Positions 1-6,835 of a stretch of 13,833 nt of DNA are shown here, piece after piece. Made by a program: the position numbers and the translations under genes. The stretch comes from Calditrichota bacterium. Lineage in GTDB: Bacteria; Zixibacteria; MSB-5A5; GN15; FEB-12. Location: NCBI GenBank assembly GCA_008501655.1, contig QQUK01000216.1, positions 1-13,833 on the forward strand. The letters are read 5' to 3'. The notes under the pieces were generated by a model that had not been told where the DNA came from, made no database searches, and saw nothing but the letters and a program-made list of their open reading frames with translations. Position 1 is the stretch's first letter, and every line of letters begins with the position of its first letter.

Positions 1-366
1 ATGGGGACCGGTGTGATGCGCGGTAACATGCCTCCGTTTTTAGGAACCGAAGAAGAGGCTCAGATGATTGCTGCACATCTTGTTCCAAAGTTAGATTCCC
101 GGCATATTGCTGATATTTACGGACTTGAGGGTATTGCGCTTGGTAAAAAAGTATACGATATCCGTTGTGGGAAATGCCATGTCATCGGCGGATTCAACGA
201 TAAATCTGAATCAATCACCGGACTGGAAGAGACCGATTATATTGACATGCTTGATTATGCCGGTGATTATGCTGAAGAGATGCCGGACTTTACCGGAGAT
301 GAAAAAGAACGTGAGGCACTTATTAAATATCTGTTATCACTGAGCAACGAAGGAGGTACAGAATGA
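1..366 (+). CDS. c-type cytochrome, C-terminal part (5' end outside window)
   Basis: This is probably the end of a larger, at least diheme, periplasmic c-type cytochrome. The visible 121 residues have no signal peptide. They open with what looks like the tail of one cytochrome c domain: a Met-Pro-Pro-Phe axial-Met segment at residues 10-13, followed by a helix. A second domain follows, with heme motif CGKCH at 56-60 and a second Met-Pro pair at 94-95 that would supply the axial methionine, then a closing helix ending in KYLLSL. The CxxCH of the first domain would lie left of the window, so the ATG at base 1 is probably an internal Met. The stop overlaps the next start (ATGA, 363-366), so the product is translationally coupled to the membrane protein downstream and is likely its electron partner. 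Heme binding is seen directly; the partner role is inferred. Confidence 0.8.
   Translation: MGTGVMRGNMPPFLGTEEEAQMIAAHLVPKLDSRHIADIYGLEGIALGKKVYDIRCGKCHVIGGFNDKSESITGLEETDYIDMLDYAGDYAEEMPDFTGDEKEREALIKYLLSLSNEGGTE
351..356 (+). promoter_or_regulatory. Shine-Dalgarno AGGAGG for the CydA-like gene
   Basis: A perfect AGGAGG lies inside the end of the cytochrome gene, six bases before the ATG at 363. It fixes that start and, with the ATGA overlap, supports coupled translation. Confidence 0.85.
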
Positions 367-1379
367 ACCTTCCTGATTATAACTTTATCTCAGCACCACT
401 TTGGCTGGTGACCGTTTTACACATTGTAACGTTATCACTTCATCTGATTGCGATGAATTTTCTCTTTGGGGGAATCATTGTTTTGATCTTCGGAAAAGTT
501 ACAAATAAATGGGAAAATGCAGTTGTACAAAAGTTCATCAAACTTTTTCCGAATGCGATGGCGGCAACCGTTTCCTTTGGAGTTGCGCCTTTGTTGTTTG
601 TGCAGTTGGTTTATGCCAAACAGGTTTACTCAGCATCGATTGTTTCGGGATGGTTCTGGTTGATGATAATTGTTGTTGCAATAATTACTTACTATCTTTT
701 GTATGCATCATCATTTGCCAAAAAAACAGACGGCAAACAGAAAGTTTACCTGACAATTGCGATGGTAGGACTTTTGTATATCTCCTTCGTTTATTCATCG
801 GTCTTTTCCCTTGCTGAAAAACCGGATCTCTATGCCGCTCTCTATGCCCAGAACCAATCGGGACTTGTGCTGAACACTGATATCGGTTCTTATCTGTTCA
901 GGTGGCTGCACATGGTTTTTGGTGCAATCACTGTAGGCGGGTTTTTTGTTGGACTGCTTGGAAGAAATGATGATGAAGTATTCAAACTTGGGAAAAACTT
1001 TTATCTCTGGGGGATGGTCGGGTCAATCGCCACCGGATTTGCCTATATGCTCGGACTTGGTGAAATGCTCAAACCGTTTATGCGTTCACCCGGTATCTGG
1101 CTAGTAACGGTCGGATTCTTTTTATCTCTGGGGTCACTGCATTTTATGTTTAAGAAAAAGTTTCTGATGTCATCAATAATGCTTGGTGTTTCATTTTTAT
1201 CTATGGTGATAACACGTCATGTCGTCAGGCTGCTGGCGCTTGAAGGGTTCTTTGACCCTTCATCATTACCGGTAAATCCACAATGGGGTATTTTTATCAT
1301 ATTTCTAATTCTCTTTGTATTGATGGTAGCGGTCGTCTGGTATATGCTGAAACTTTTCTTCGGACCGCAGGAAACGTAA
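363..1379 (+). CDS. polytopic membrane protein, cytochrome bd (CydA)-superfamily-like
   Basis: A 338-residue integral membrane protein with about eight or nine hydrophobic helices (near residues 13-43, 65-85, 95-117, 127-150, 178-200, 212-232, 243-262, 268-292, 308-333). Candidate heme-ligand histidines lie within or next to helices: H20 and H27 in the first, H183 in the motif RWLHMVFGAITVGG, H260, and H286 in ITRHVVR. The pattern resembles the CydA-like subunits found beside c-type cytochromes in many anaerobes and metagenomic lineages, a branch of the cytochrome bd superfamily distinct from canonical E. coli CydA. It is shorter than canonical CydA (over 500 residues) and has no recognisable Q-loop insert. 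The likely role is a quinol-oxidising or quinol/cytochrome c-linked b-type subunit in the inner membrane. A strong AGGAGG and an ATGA overlap link it to the upstream cytochrome. Family placement is moderate; whether it reduces oxygen cannot be read from sequence. Confidence 0.65.
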   Translation: MNLPDYNFISAPLWLVTVLHIVTLSLHLIAMNFLFGGIIVLIFGKVTNKWENAVVQKFIKLFPNAMAATVSFGVAPLLFVQLVYAKQVYSASIVSGWFWLMIIVVAIITYYLLYASSFAKKTDGKQKVYLTIAMVGLLYISFVYSSVFSLAEKPDLYAALYAQNQSGLVLNTDIGSYLFRWLHMVFGAITVGGFFVGLLGRNDDEVFKLGKNFYLWGMVGSIATGFAYMLGLGEMLKPFMRSPGIWLVTVGFFLSLGSLHFMFKKKFLMSSIMLGVSFLSMVITRHVVRLLALEGFFDPSSLPVNPQWGIFIIFLILFVLMVAVVWYMLKLFFGPQET

Positions 1380-1396
1380 ATATATTTTTGTAAGGG

Positions 1397-1427
1397 TGTG
1401 TGGTCAGGTTTCCTGTCTGACTGCACA
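1397..1427 (+). other. hairpin between CydA-like and pentaheme cytochrome genes
   Basis: Bases 1397-1407 pair with 1417-1427 over 11 positions (nine Watson-Crick, two G-T) around a nine-base loop. No T-tract follows, so it is not an ordinary terminator. In an intercistronic gap of 79 bases it could instead protect or process the mRNA. The inner stem GTCAG/CTGAC resembles the stems of the terminators at 2894 and 9137. Confidence 0.45.
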
Positions 1428-1458
1428 AATATAAGTATCACAGAGGAAGGATGGTAAT

Positions 1459-2832
1459 ATGTATCAACAAAAAACATCTCACAGGTCAATCAGGCAATCA
1501 TTGACTGCTTTACTTTATGCTCTCTGTCTGCTTGTCATAATTATTCCAACGATTGATGCATCGGAAGATGCAGCACCAAAATACAGCTATGACGACTGGG
1601 AACTGCCGGAAGACTGCGGCTCCTGTCACAACTACATTTATTCTCAATGGCGTCAGTCGATGATGTCACAATCATACACACATCATTGGGATGAAATTGA
1701 ATATTTCAAACTGGCCCTGCCTCATGCTGAAAAAGATGAAGTCGTTGCCGAAGTCAAAGCCGGATGTAACGGCTGTCATTCGCCGATGGCATTCCTGACC
1801 GGTGATATTCCTCCGGCACCGGTTGCAGAGAATACCCGGGCAAATGACGGGGTCCATTGCGATTTCTGTCATACTATTACCGGCCACACCGGTGATATCC
1901 CGTTCAATTTTAACTATACTATTGAACCGGGTGAAACAAAACAAGGAATTCGTCAGCTTACCGATGAAGCCCCGCATCAATCTGTCAAAACAAAATTTTT
2001 AGGGTCGGCTGAGTTTTGTGGTATCTGTCATAATGAAAAAGACCCTTACGGTGTCTGGGTCAAGTCGACTCACCTTGAGTGGAAAGAAAGTCCATATGCT
2101 GAGCAGGGTGTTGTTTGTCAGGATTGTCATATGACAAAAGCGAAATCGGAAATTGTTGATGGTGGAACCGTCTATGATGATGCCCGCCAGCATCTCTTTC
2201 ATGGTGCTCATGACAGAAGTAAAGTTCGCGGAACTGTTGAATTGAGAATCTATCCGGATAAAACTGAGGTCAAAAAAGGTGAAACGGTTAAATTCACCGT
2301 CGCCTTATTTAATCAGAAAGCGGGTCATAAGTTTCCGACCGGTTCTGTTGAAGATAGGATTCTCTGGCTTCATGTCGAGGCAAAGGATGCTTCCGGTAAC
2401 AGCTACCATCTGCCGGTTGATAAAAAAGGTTTTGATGGTGAAGAGTATACAATCGGTGCCGATGTGCTCGCTTATACAGATATGGCGATTCCACTGGATG
2501 ATCCGGATTTTAAAGGTGTCCAGAGGGATGGTATTCCAATTGGTGACAGAATTTTCAGGATGGCATATTTTGATCCGAACGGTGTGATGACAATCCAGCA
2601 ATGGAACACAAAATCACTCGGCGTTGATTACCGGATTGGTCCGAAAGAGACAAAGCTTGAGACATTTACATTTACAGTTCCGGAAGATGCAGAAGCCGGT
2701 GAATTGAATATCACTGCAGACTTAAATTATCAGCTGCTTGTCAAACCGGTTGCTGAGTTTTTAGGCGTTCCGGCTGAAGAGGCTGATGTTATTGAAGTCA
2801 ATAATCAGTCGGTTAGTATTAATGTAATGTAG
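1459..2832 (+). CDS. secreted pentaheme cytochrome c (cytochrome c554-like)
   Basis: A 457-residue exported multiheme electron carrier. A basic, then hydrophobic N-terminus (residues 9-34) acts as signal peptide or membrane anchor. Five CxxCH heme motifs follow: CGSCH 53-57, CNGCH 103-107, CDFCH 134-138, CGICH 187-191 and CQDCH 220-224, with the further histidines typical of bis-His cytochrome c554/NrfA-like folds. The C-terminal half (about 258-457) is heme-free and beta-rich, with the motif GHKFPTG at 289-295, which recurs in large cytochrome c554-domain proteins and may give a distal ligand. Start chosen at 1459 because GAGGAAGG (1443-1450) lies eight bases upstream. It follows the CydA-like gene by 79 bases on the same strand, so it probably works with it, as periplasmic donor, acceptor or redox enzyme. 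Substrate unknown; no nitrite-reductase or hydroxylamine-oxidoreductase signature was recognised. Confidence 0.85.
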   Translation: MYQQKTSHRSIRQSLTALLYALCLLVIIIPTIDASEDAAPKYSYDDWELPEDCGSCHNYIYSQWRQSMMSQSYTHHWDEIEYFKLALPHAEKDEVVAEVKAGCNGCHSPMAFLTGDIPPAPVAENTRANDGVHCDFCHTITGHTGDIPFNFNYTIEPGETKQGIRQLTDEAPHQSVKTKFLGSAEFCGICHNEKDPYGVWVKSTHLEWKESPYAEQGVVCQDCHMTKAKSEIVDGGTVYDDARQHLFHGAHDRSKVRGTVELRIYPDKTEVKKGETVKFTVALFNQKAGHKFPTGSVEDRILWLHVEAKDASGNSYHLPVDKKGFDGEEYTIGADVLAYTDMAIPLDDPDFKGVQRDGIPIGDRIFRMAYFDPNGVMTIQQWNTKSLGVDYRIGPKETKLETFTFTVPEDAEAGELNITADLNYQLLVKPVAEFLGVPAEEADVIEVNNQSVSINVM

Positions 2833-2837
2833 ATAAA

Positions 2838-2872
2838 AAAAGTCATCCTGAGCGGAGTCGAAGGAGACTTTT
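2838..2872 (+). terminator. imperfect stem-loop just after the pentaheme gene, carrying a widespread repeat-like core
   Basis: Six bases after the stop, AAAAGTC (2838-2844) pairs with GACTTTT (2866-2872), and TCCT with AGGA inside, with one bulged A. The T-rich 3' arm makes it a possible first terminator. The loop side has the core CATCCTGAGCGGAGTCGAAG, which I recognise as a common intergenic repeat motif in many bacterial genomes, so it may be a repeat remnant rather than a dedicated terminator. Confidence 0.4.
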
Positions 2873-2893
2873 CTACAATACAGATACACTTGT

Positions 2894-2923
2894 GCTGTCA
2901 GGCGTCTCGCCTGACAGCTTTTT
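2894..2923 (+). terminator. strong rho-independent terminator of the cytochrome cluster
   Basis: A perfect 11-base-pair stem, GCTGTCAGGCG (2894-2904) with CGCCTGACAGC (2908-2918), closes a three-base loop and is followed by TTTTT (2919-2923). It lies about 60 bases after the pentaheme gene and should end its transcript. Confidence 0.85.
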
Positions 2924-2930
2924 AATACAT

Positions 2931-2943
2931 GTGCCTTGTGAAT
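2931..2943 (+). repeat. truncated copy of the hairpin-1 left arm
   Basis: GTGCCTTGTGAAT here is identical to the start of the first hairpin in both full tandem units (2959 and 3086), but the matching right arm is absent. It looks like a fragment of a third unit. Confidence 0.5.
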
Positions 2944-2947
2944 TTTT

Positions 2948-3074
2948 AGATTGTACTCGTGCCTTGTGAATCTTCAGATTCACGAGGCTTTTTCATTTGA
3001 GTCTGAAGACTCAAAAGACCCAATCTCCAAAACTAGAACAGAAACCCACCCCAAGGGGTGGGCTACCCAGCTTC
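2948..3074 (+). repeat. tandem hairpin repeat, copy A
   Basis: First unit of a 127-base tandem duplication starting AGATTGTA. It holds three hairpins: (1) 2961-2973 with 2976-2988, 13 pairs including one T-G; (2) 2996-3003 with 3008-3015, eight perfect pairs around TGAA; (3) CCCACCCC (3045-3052) with GGGGTGGG (3055-3062). No protein is encoded convincingly. It is probably a mobile palindromic intergenic element. Confidence 0.75.
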
Positions 3075-3187
3075 AGATTGTACACGTGCCTTGTGAATCT
3101 TCAGATTCACGAGGCTTCATCATTTGAGTCTGACGACTCAAAAAACATCGCTTGAACAGAAACCCACTGCAAGCAGTGGGCTACCCA
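3075..3187 (+). repeat. tandem hairpin repeat, copy B
   Basis: Second unit, 113 bases against the matching 122 of copy A, the difference lying between hairpins 2 and 3. Hairpin 1 (3088-3115) is identical and hairpin 2 differs only in its loop. Hairpin 3 (CCCACTGC with GCAGTGGG, 3163-3180) differs from copy A by two compensatory base-pair swaps that keep the stem intact. Confidence 0.75.
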
Positions 3188-3197
3188 AACTTACTGC

Positions 3198-3219
3198 AAA
3201 AAAAAGCCCCGCAACGGGG
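3198..3219 (-). terminator. rho-independent terminator reading on the minus strand
   Basis: Read on the minus strand, CCCCG (3219-3215), loop TTG, CGGGG (3211-3207), one C, then eight T (3205-3198). No annotated minus-strand protein gene lies upstream of it, which is the main reason to suspect a small RNA at 3198-3288. Confidence 0.7.
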
Positions 3220-3288
3220 GAGGGGAACGTTACGGGGATAATTGGATGTCTCTGTTGTCAGATCATGTGCTCTGTGATCCGGACACCC
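3198..3288 (-). ncRNA. candidate small structured RNA, minus strand
   Basis: About 91 bases, more GC-rich than the AT-rich flanks. On the minus strand GGGTGTC (3288-3282) pairs with GACATCC (3250-3244), and CGGATCA (3281-3275) with TGATCTG (3265-3259), stacked directly at the 5' side with an eight-base bulge on the 3' side. Each seven-pair helix has one G-U on this strand that would be an A-C mismatch on the other, which favours the minus strand as the transcribed one. A linker and the T-tract terminator at 3219-3198 follow. A TATAAA box ends six bases before G3288. I do not recognise the family; SRP RNA, tmRNA and tRNA signatures are absent. Structure is seen; expression is inferred. Confidence 0.45.
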
Positions 3289-3293
3289 AAATC

Positions 3294-3320
3294 TTTATAT
3301 CTTTGTTAATCTCTTAACAA
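3294..3320 (-). promoter_or_regulatory. candidate promoter of the minus-strand RNA
   Basis: On the minus strand TATAAA (3299-3294) is placed so that transcription would begin near G3288. An upstream TTGTTA (3320-3315) could be a -35, but the 15-base spacer is short, so only the -10 is reasonably supported. Confidence 0.3.
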
Positions 3321-3519
3321 TAATAATCTGATTTAGTTTCACAAACCGTGTCAATTTAATATCTTTTTTATTAATTCCAACATTTTTTTTTACTTTTTTC
3401 AAAAAATAGATAATTTTGAACTCTTTTTCATTTGATGACAATCCTTTGACAAAAGAGTGCAATCTTATTCAAAAAATATTTGTTATTATTTTGAATCATT
3501 TATTGTATACTTGTATCTA
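3321..3519 (+). other. AT-rich gene-free leader before the sigma factor gene
   Basis: With 2833-3320, this forms the long gene-free stretch between the cytochrome cluster and the sigma factor. It is very AT-rich, with runs of T. TTGACA at 3446-3451 matches a -35 consensus, but no -10 at normal spacing follows. TATACT at 3506-3511 is a possible -10 that would start transcription almost at the ATG. No Shine-Dalgarno is seen before 3520. Otherwise I see nothing here. Confidence 0.35.
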
Positions 3520-4122
3520 ATGAACGAAAAAGAATTAGTAGCAAAAGCTCAAGCCGGTGATTTTGAGGCGTTTTCTCAGTTAATCGACGCTAATAAATCA
3601 AAAATTTATGCCCTTGGTCTGAAGATGACCGGAAACCAGCATGATGCCGAAGATATTGTCTCAGAAACGCTTGTAAAAGCGATAGATAATATAGACAAAT
3701 TCCGTGGTGAATCAGCATTCGGAACATGGCTGTATACGATAGCTTTAAACCAGGCTCGGGCACTTTTTGCGAAACAAAAACAGGTTGATTTAAAGCCGAT
3801 AGAGGAGTATCTCCCGACGAAAAAAGCTGAGGACCTTCATAGTTCTTCAGGTTTTAAGATTTTCGACTGGGAAGACCCCCATAAACGGCTTGAGTCAGCT
3901 GAACTGAAACGAATTATAAATGAAGCGATTGGACAGCTTCCGGCTAAATACCGAGAGGTCTTTATCCTCAGGTATTTAGAGGAGCTTTCCATCAAAGAGA
4001 TTGCCAAATTAATACATGAATCAGAAGCATCGACAAAATCACGGGTCCTCCGGGCAAAACTTGCCGTCAGAGACTACTTGTCGGGCAGATTCGAGGAACA
4101 ATATGGGCAAAAAATGTCTTGA
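3520..4122 (+). CDS. ECF-type RNA polymerase sigma factor (sigma-70 family)
   Basis: Directs RNA polymerase to alternative promoters. The 200-residue product has sigma region 2 at about 16-86 (core-binding and -10 recognition, with DAEDIVSETLVKA and FRGESAFGTWLYTIA) and region 4 at about 130-187 (LPAKYREVFILRY then the helix-turn-helix ELSIKEIAKLIHESEASTKSRVLRAK), with no region 1.1 or 3, as usual for ECF factors. An in-frame ATG at 3457 would add 21 residues rich in Tyr and Phe that fit no sigma domain, so I prefer the ATG at 3520. The gene overlaps the anti-sigma gene by 20 bases, the standard arrangement for co-regulated partners. Targets are unknown; the adjacent cytochrome cluster and the MMPL operon are the natural candidates. 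Confidence 0.9.
   Translation: MNEKELVAKAQAGDFEAFSQLIDANKSKIYALGLKMTGNQHDAEDIVSETLVKAIDNIDKFRGESAFGTWLYTIALNQARALFAKQKQVDLKPIEEYLPTKKAEDLHSSSGFKIFDWEDPHKRLESAELKRIINEAIGQLPAKYREVFILRYLEELSIKEIAKLIHESEASTKSRVLRAKLAVRDYLSGRFEEQYGQKMS
4093..4098 (+). promoter_or_regulatory. Shine-Dalgarno GAGGAA deciding the anti-sigma start
   Basis: GAGGAA inside the sigma gene lies four bases before the ATG at 4103. It supports that start over an in-frame ATG at 4016 whose extra 29 residues resemble no anti-sigma domain. Confidence 0.6.
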
Positions 4123-4357
4123 TTACATCTCCGAGCTCAATGATTATCTCGATGGCGAGATAGACCCGGGACTTTGTGCTGAGATCGAAGAACATATCGG
4201 TAAATGTGAAAATTGCCGTATAATGGTCGATTCTCTCAAACAGACGGTAAAACTCTGTCGTGAGGGAAAAGAGATCGAACTTCCAAAACAGCTTGAGGAT
4301 AAGCTGAATTCTATGCTGAAATCCCGTTGGGACAAAAAATTCGGCAAAAACAACTGA
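4103..4357 (+). CDS. soluble zinc-finger anti-sigma factor (ZAS-like)
   Basis: An 84-residue protein expected to bind and silence the sigma factor encoded just upstream. The N-terminal half fits the anti-sigma zinc finger: the sequence LNDYLDGEID at 12-21, then H31-x3-C35-x2-C38, the signature of the RsrA/ChrR-type ZAS fold. Further cysteines at 5, 25 and 52 could complete zinc binding or sense redox state. There is no membrane segment, so it is cytoplasmic rather than a transmembrane regulator, and the tail is lysine-rich. It overlaps the sigma gene by 20 bases, so the two are coupled. A soluble ZAS protein with extra cysteines suggests a redox or metal signal rather than an envelope-stress protease cascade; that is inference from family behaviour. 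Confidence 0.8.
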   Translation: MGKKCLDYISELNDYLDGEIDPGLCAEIEEHIGKCENCRIMVDSLKQTVKLCREGKEIELPKQLEDKLNSMLKSRWDKKFGKNN

Positions 4358-4449
4358 TTTCCGGACATCTTCAAACCACACTAAATCCATCTGCTTAGTT
4401 ATTATCCCACATAAAGTTATGGTTGATTTACAATCTTGAATAATTTATT

Positions 4450-4478
4450 TTGCATCATTCTCAGCTTTCGACTATCTA
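4450..4478 (+). promoter_or_regulatory. candidate sigma-70-like promoter of the export operon
   Basis: TTGCAT (4450-4455), a spacer of exactly 17 bases, then TATCTA (4473-4478). Transcription would begin near 4485, giving a leader of about 40 bases before the exporter ATG at 4525. The 167-base gap after the anti-sigma gene has no other clear signal and no terminator hairpin, so read-through from the sigma operon is also possible. Confidence 0.4.
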
Positions 4479-4524
4479 ACTGGCAATAAAGATGAAAAAA
4501 CAAACTGAAAGGATTTATTGGTAA

Positions 4525-6825
4525 ATGAAAAAAGCACTTATTGAATTCTCAATAAAAAAACCGTGGGTGGTTATTTCAATAGCGGTTTTGATTACTGCAT
4601 TTTTTGCGATGCAGTTTCCAAAAATCGTTATCGATACCGATCCTCAGAATATGCTTGAGTCGGATGAACCAACCCGGCTTTTTCATGCTGCCACTAAAGA
4701 GGATTTTTCCCTCTATGACTTTATTGCCGTAGGTGTTGTTGCTGAACCGACAGCATTTACCGCAGACCAGTTGAACCGGGTTTATCGAATAACCGAAGAA
4801 ATTTCCGACCTCGATGGTGTTATAGTTGATGACATTATGGCTATTTCAATGGTTGATGATATCAAACAGGGTTCCGGTGGTTCTGTTGTAATAGAACCAT
4901 TGATGGAATATGAGATTGAAACCGATGAAGAAGCCCAGCAAATTTATACCCGTATTATGGACAATCCGATTCTCCGGGGTAAGATTGCATCTGAGGATGG
5001 AAAAGCTATTGCTATTTTTATTCCGATTGAGTCTAAAAAAATCTCCCACAGATTATCTGAAGAGATCCGGCAGATAACTGATTCACTCGGCGGTAACGCA
5101 GATTACCATATTGCCGGTCTTCCTCTTGCTGAAGATTCATTCGGTGCCGAGATGTTTAAACAGATGGCAATTTCCGCACCGGCAGCAATGGCTATTATCT
5201 TTCTGCTGTTATTTTTATTCTTCAGACAGATTAAAATTGTAATAGCTCCAATGGTTGTTGCTATGATGTCGGTCATATGGGCGATGGGTCTGTTGATTTT
5301 GACCGGAAACACGGTGCATATCATGTCATCGATGATTCCGATTTTCCTCATTCCAATATCGGTTCTGAACTCGATACATATTATATCCGAGTTTCATGAC
5401 CATTACAAAAAATATAAACACAAAGATGCTACCATCCGACATTCGATTAACGAATTGTTTGTTCCGATGCTGTTTACTTCAATGACTACTGTAGCCGGTT
5501 TTATTTCCCTTGCTCTTACGCCAATCCCACCGGTACGGGTCTTCGGAATCTTTGTTGCCTTTGGTATAATCGTCGCATGGTTCCTTTCACTGACTATCAA
5601 TCCTGCAATAGCGATGTTAATCTCCGATAAAACATTGCGCAACTTCGGAAAATCCGATGAAGAACATGGTGTTCTTTCCAGAGTCATGCATTCATTCCGT
5701 AATCTGTCGCAGAAACATTATAAAGGTATCATCGCAACATCATTTGTCATTGTTATTGTAGCTGCAATCGGACTGAATATGATTATCGTCAACGATAACC
5801 CGGTCAAATGGTTTAAGCAGTCACATCCGATTCGGATTGCAGATGTCGCCATGAATAATCATCTCGCCGGTACCTATATGAATTATCTTGTTTTCGAAGG
5901 TGATGACGAAGGTGCTATGAAATCACCGGCTGTTCACAGATATATGGAAAAACTGCAGGCGGAACTTGCCCAGGCTGACAATGTCGGCTCAACAACAGGT
6001 ATCACCGATATTGTAAAAAAAATCCGTTATGAACTTTATTCTGCGGACTCCTCAAAACTTGCCATACCGGAAACACAGCCGGAAATAGCTCAGATGCTTT
6101 TCCTTTTTGAAATGTCCGGAGGAAACCCTGATGACCTGTTTAAATTTGTCACGCCTGAATACGACAAAGCCAATCTCTGGGTACAGCTGAAAAATGGTGA
6201 CAATATGGCGGTATCATCGGTCGTAAAACGTGGTAATGAATATATCAAAAATAATCTTCCTCCAGACGGCGTTACAATCAAATGGGCTGGTCTTCCCTAC
6301 ATCAATATTGAATGGCAGAATCAGATGGTCACCGGTATGCGCAACTCACTCGCTTCATCATTCATCGTTGTGTTTATTATGATGATAATCCTGTTCCGTT
6401 CAATACGCTGGGGATTCTTCTCGATGCTCCCGCTTACAATTACAGTTATGGCGATCTACGCCTTTATCGGATATATCGGGAAACCGTATGATATGCCGGT
6501 AGCAGTTCTTTCATCGCTTACCCTGGGTCTCTCTATTGACTTTGCGATTCACTTTATCCAGCGTATGCGAATGATGCATAAAAGGACAAATGACTTTAAC
6601 AAAACGTTCCATGCAATATTTGAAGGAACCGGTCAGGCAATCAGCCGTAATGTCATGGTTATTGCTATCGGATTTATTCCGATGCTCTTTTCAACCCTCG
6701 TACCATACATTACCGTCGGATCATTCTTCTTCTCTATAATGGTTGTATCCGGATTAGTAACTATGTTGCTGCTCCCGGCTATAACACAGATGTTTAAAAA
6801 ATCACTCTTTAAACCGGTAAAATAA
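4525..6825 (+). CDS. MMPL/RND-superfamily exporter
   Basis: A 766-residue inner-membrane transporter with the duplicated RND layout: TM1 at 13-33, a large periplasmic loop (about 35-210), TM2-6 (about 215-370), then TM7 (402-422), a second loop (about 424-605) and TM8-12 (607-755). This matches the MMPL/COG1033 and HpnN-like class that moves lipids or other hydrophobic molecules using the proton gradient, rather than the roughly 1,000-residue drug pumps. The second half keeps the TM acidic motif LSIDFAIHF with D672; the equivalent site in the first half reads VLNSIHIISEF, with N282 where an Asp is often found. AAAGGA lies 12 bases before the start, a somewhat long spacing. It heads an operon with a LolA-like protein and a beta-barrel, which suggests transport across the whole envelope. 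Substrate not determinable. Confidence 0.85.
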   Translation: MKKALIEFSIKKPWVVISIAVLITAFFAMQFPKIVIDTDPQNMLESDEPTRLFHAATKEDFSLYDFIAVGVVAEPTAFTADQLNRVYRITEEISDLDGVIVDDIMAISMVDDIKQGSGGSVVIEPLMEYEIETDEEAQQIYTRIMDNPILRGKIASEDGKAIAIFIPIESKKISHRLSEEIRQITDSLGGNADYHIAGLPLAEDSFGAEMFKQMAISAPAAMAIIFLLLFLFFRQIKIVIAPMVVAMMSVIWAMGLLILTGNTVHIMSSMIPIFLIPISVLNSIHIISEFHDHYKKYKHKDATIRHSINELFVPMLFTSMTTVAGFISLALTPIPPVRVFGIFVAFGIIVAWFLSLTINPAIAMLISDKTLRNFGKSDEEHGVLSRVMHSFRNLSQKHYKGIIATSFVIVIVAAIGLNMIIVNDNPVKWFKQSHPIRIADVAMNNHLAGTYMNYLVFEGDDEGAMKSPAVHRYMEKLQAELAQADNVGSTTGITDIVKKIRYELYSADSSKLAIPETQPEIAQMLFLFEMSGGNPDDLFKFVTPEYDKANLWVQLKNGDNMAVSSVVKRGNEYIKNNLPPDGVTIKWAGLPYINIEWQNQMVTGMRNSLASSFIVVFIMMIILFRSIRWGFFSMLPLTITVMAIYAFIGYIGKPYDMPVAVLSSLTLGLSIDFAIHFIQRMRMMHKRTNDFNKTFHAIFEGTGQAISRNVMVIAIGFIPMLFSTLVPYITVGSFFFSIMVVSGLVTMLLLPAITQMFKKSLFKPVK

Positions 6826-6835
6826 AAAAAAGAAT

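Noticed and set aside
2931..3187. CRISPR-like array
   Set aside because: Only two full units with hairpin content throughout and no unique spacers of constant length; no cas genes nearby.
3198..3288. SRP RNA, 6S RNA or tmRNA identity for the minus-strand RNA
   Set aside because: The conserved SRP loop motif is absent, the length is too short for 6S or tmRNA, and there is no tRNA-like end.
3124..3309. 61-residue plus-strand open frame
   Set aside because: It crosses the hairpin repeat and the minus-strand terminator, has no ribosome site and no protein-like composition, and is better explained by the repeat and the candidate RNA.
3457..3519. Longer N-terminus of the sigma factor from ATG 3457
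   Set aside because: The added 21 residues fit no sigma domain and lie in the AT-rich leader.
4016..4102. Longer anti-sigma start
   Set aside because: The extra residues are an out-of-frame reading of sigma region 4; a ribosome site favours 4103.
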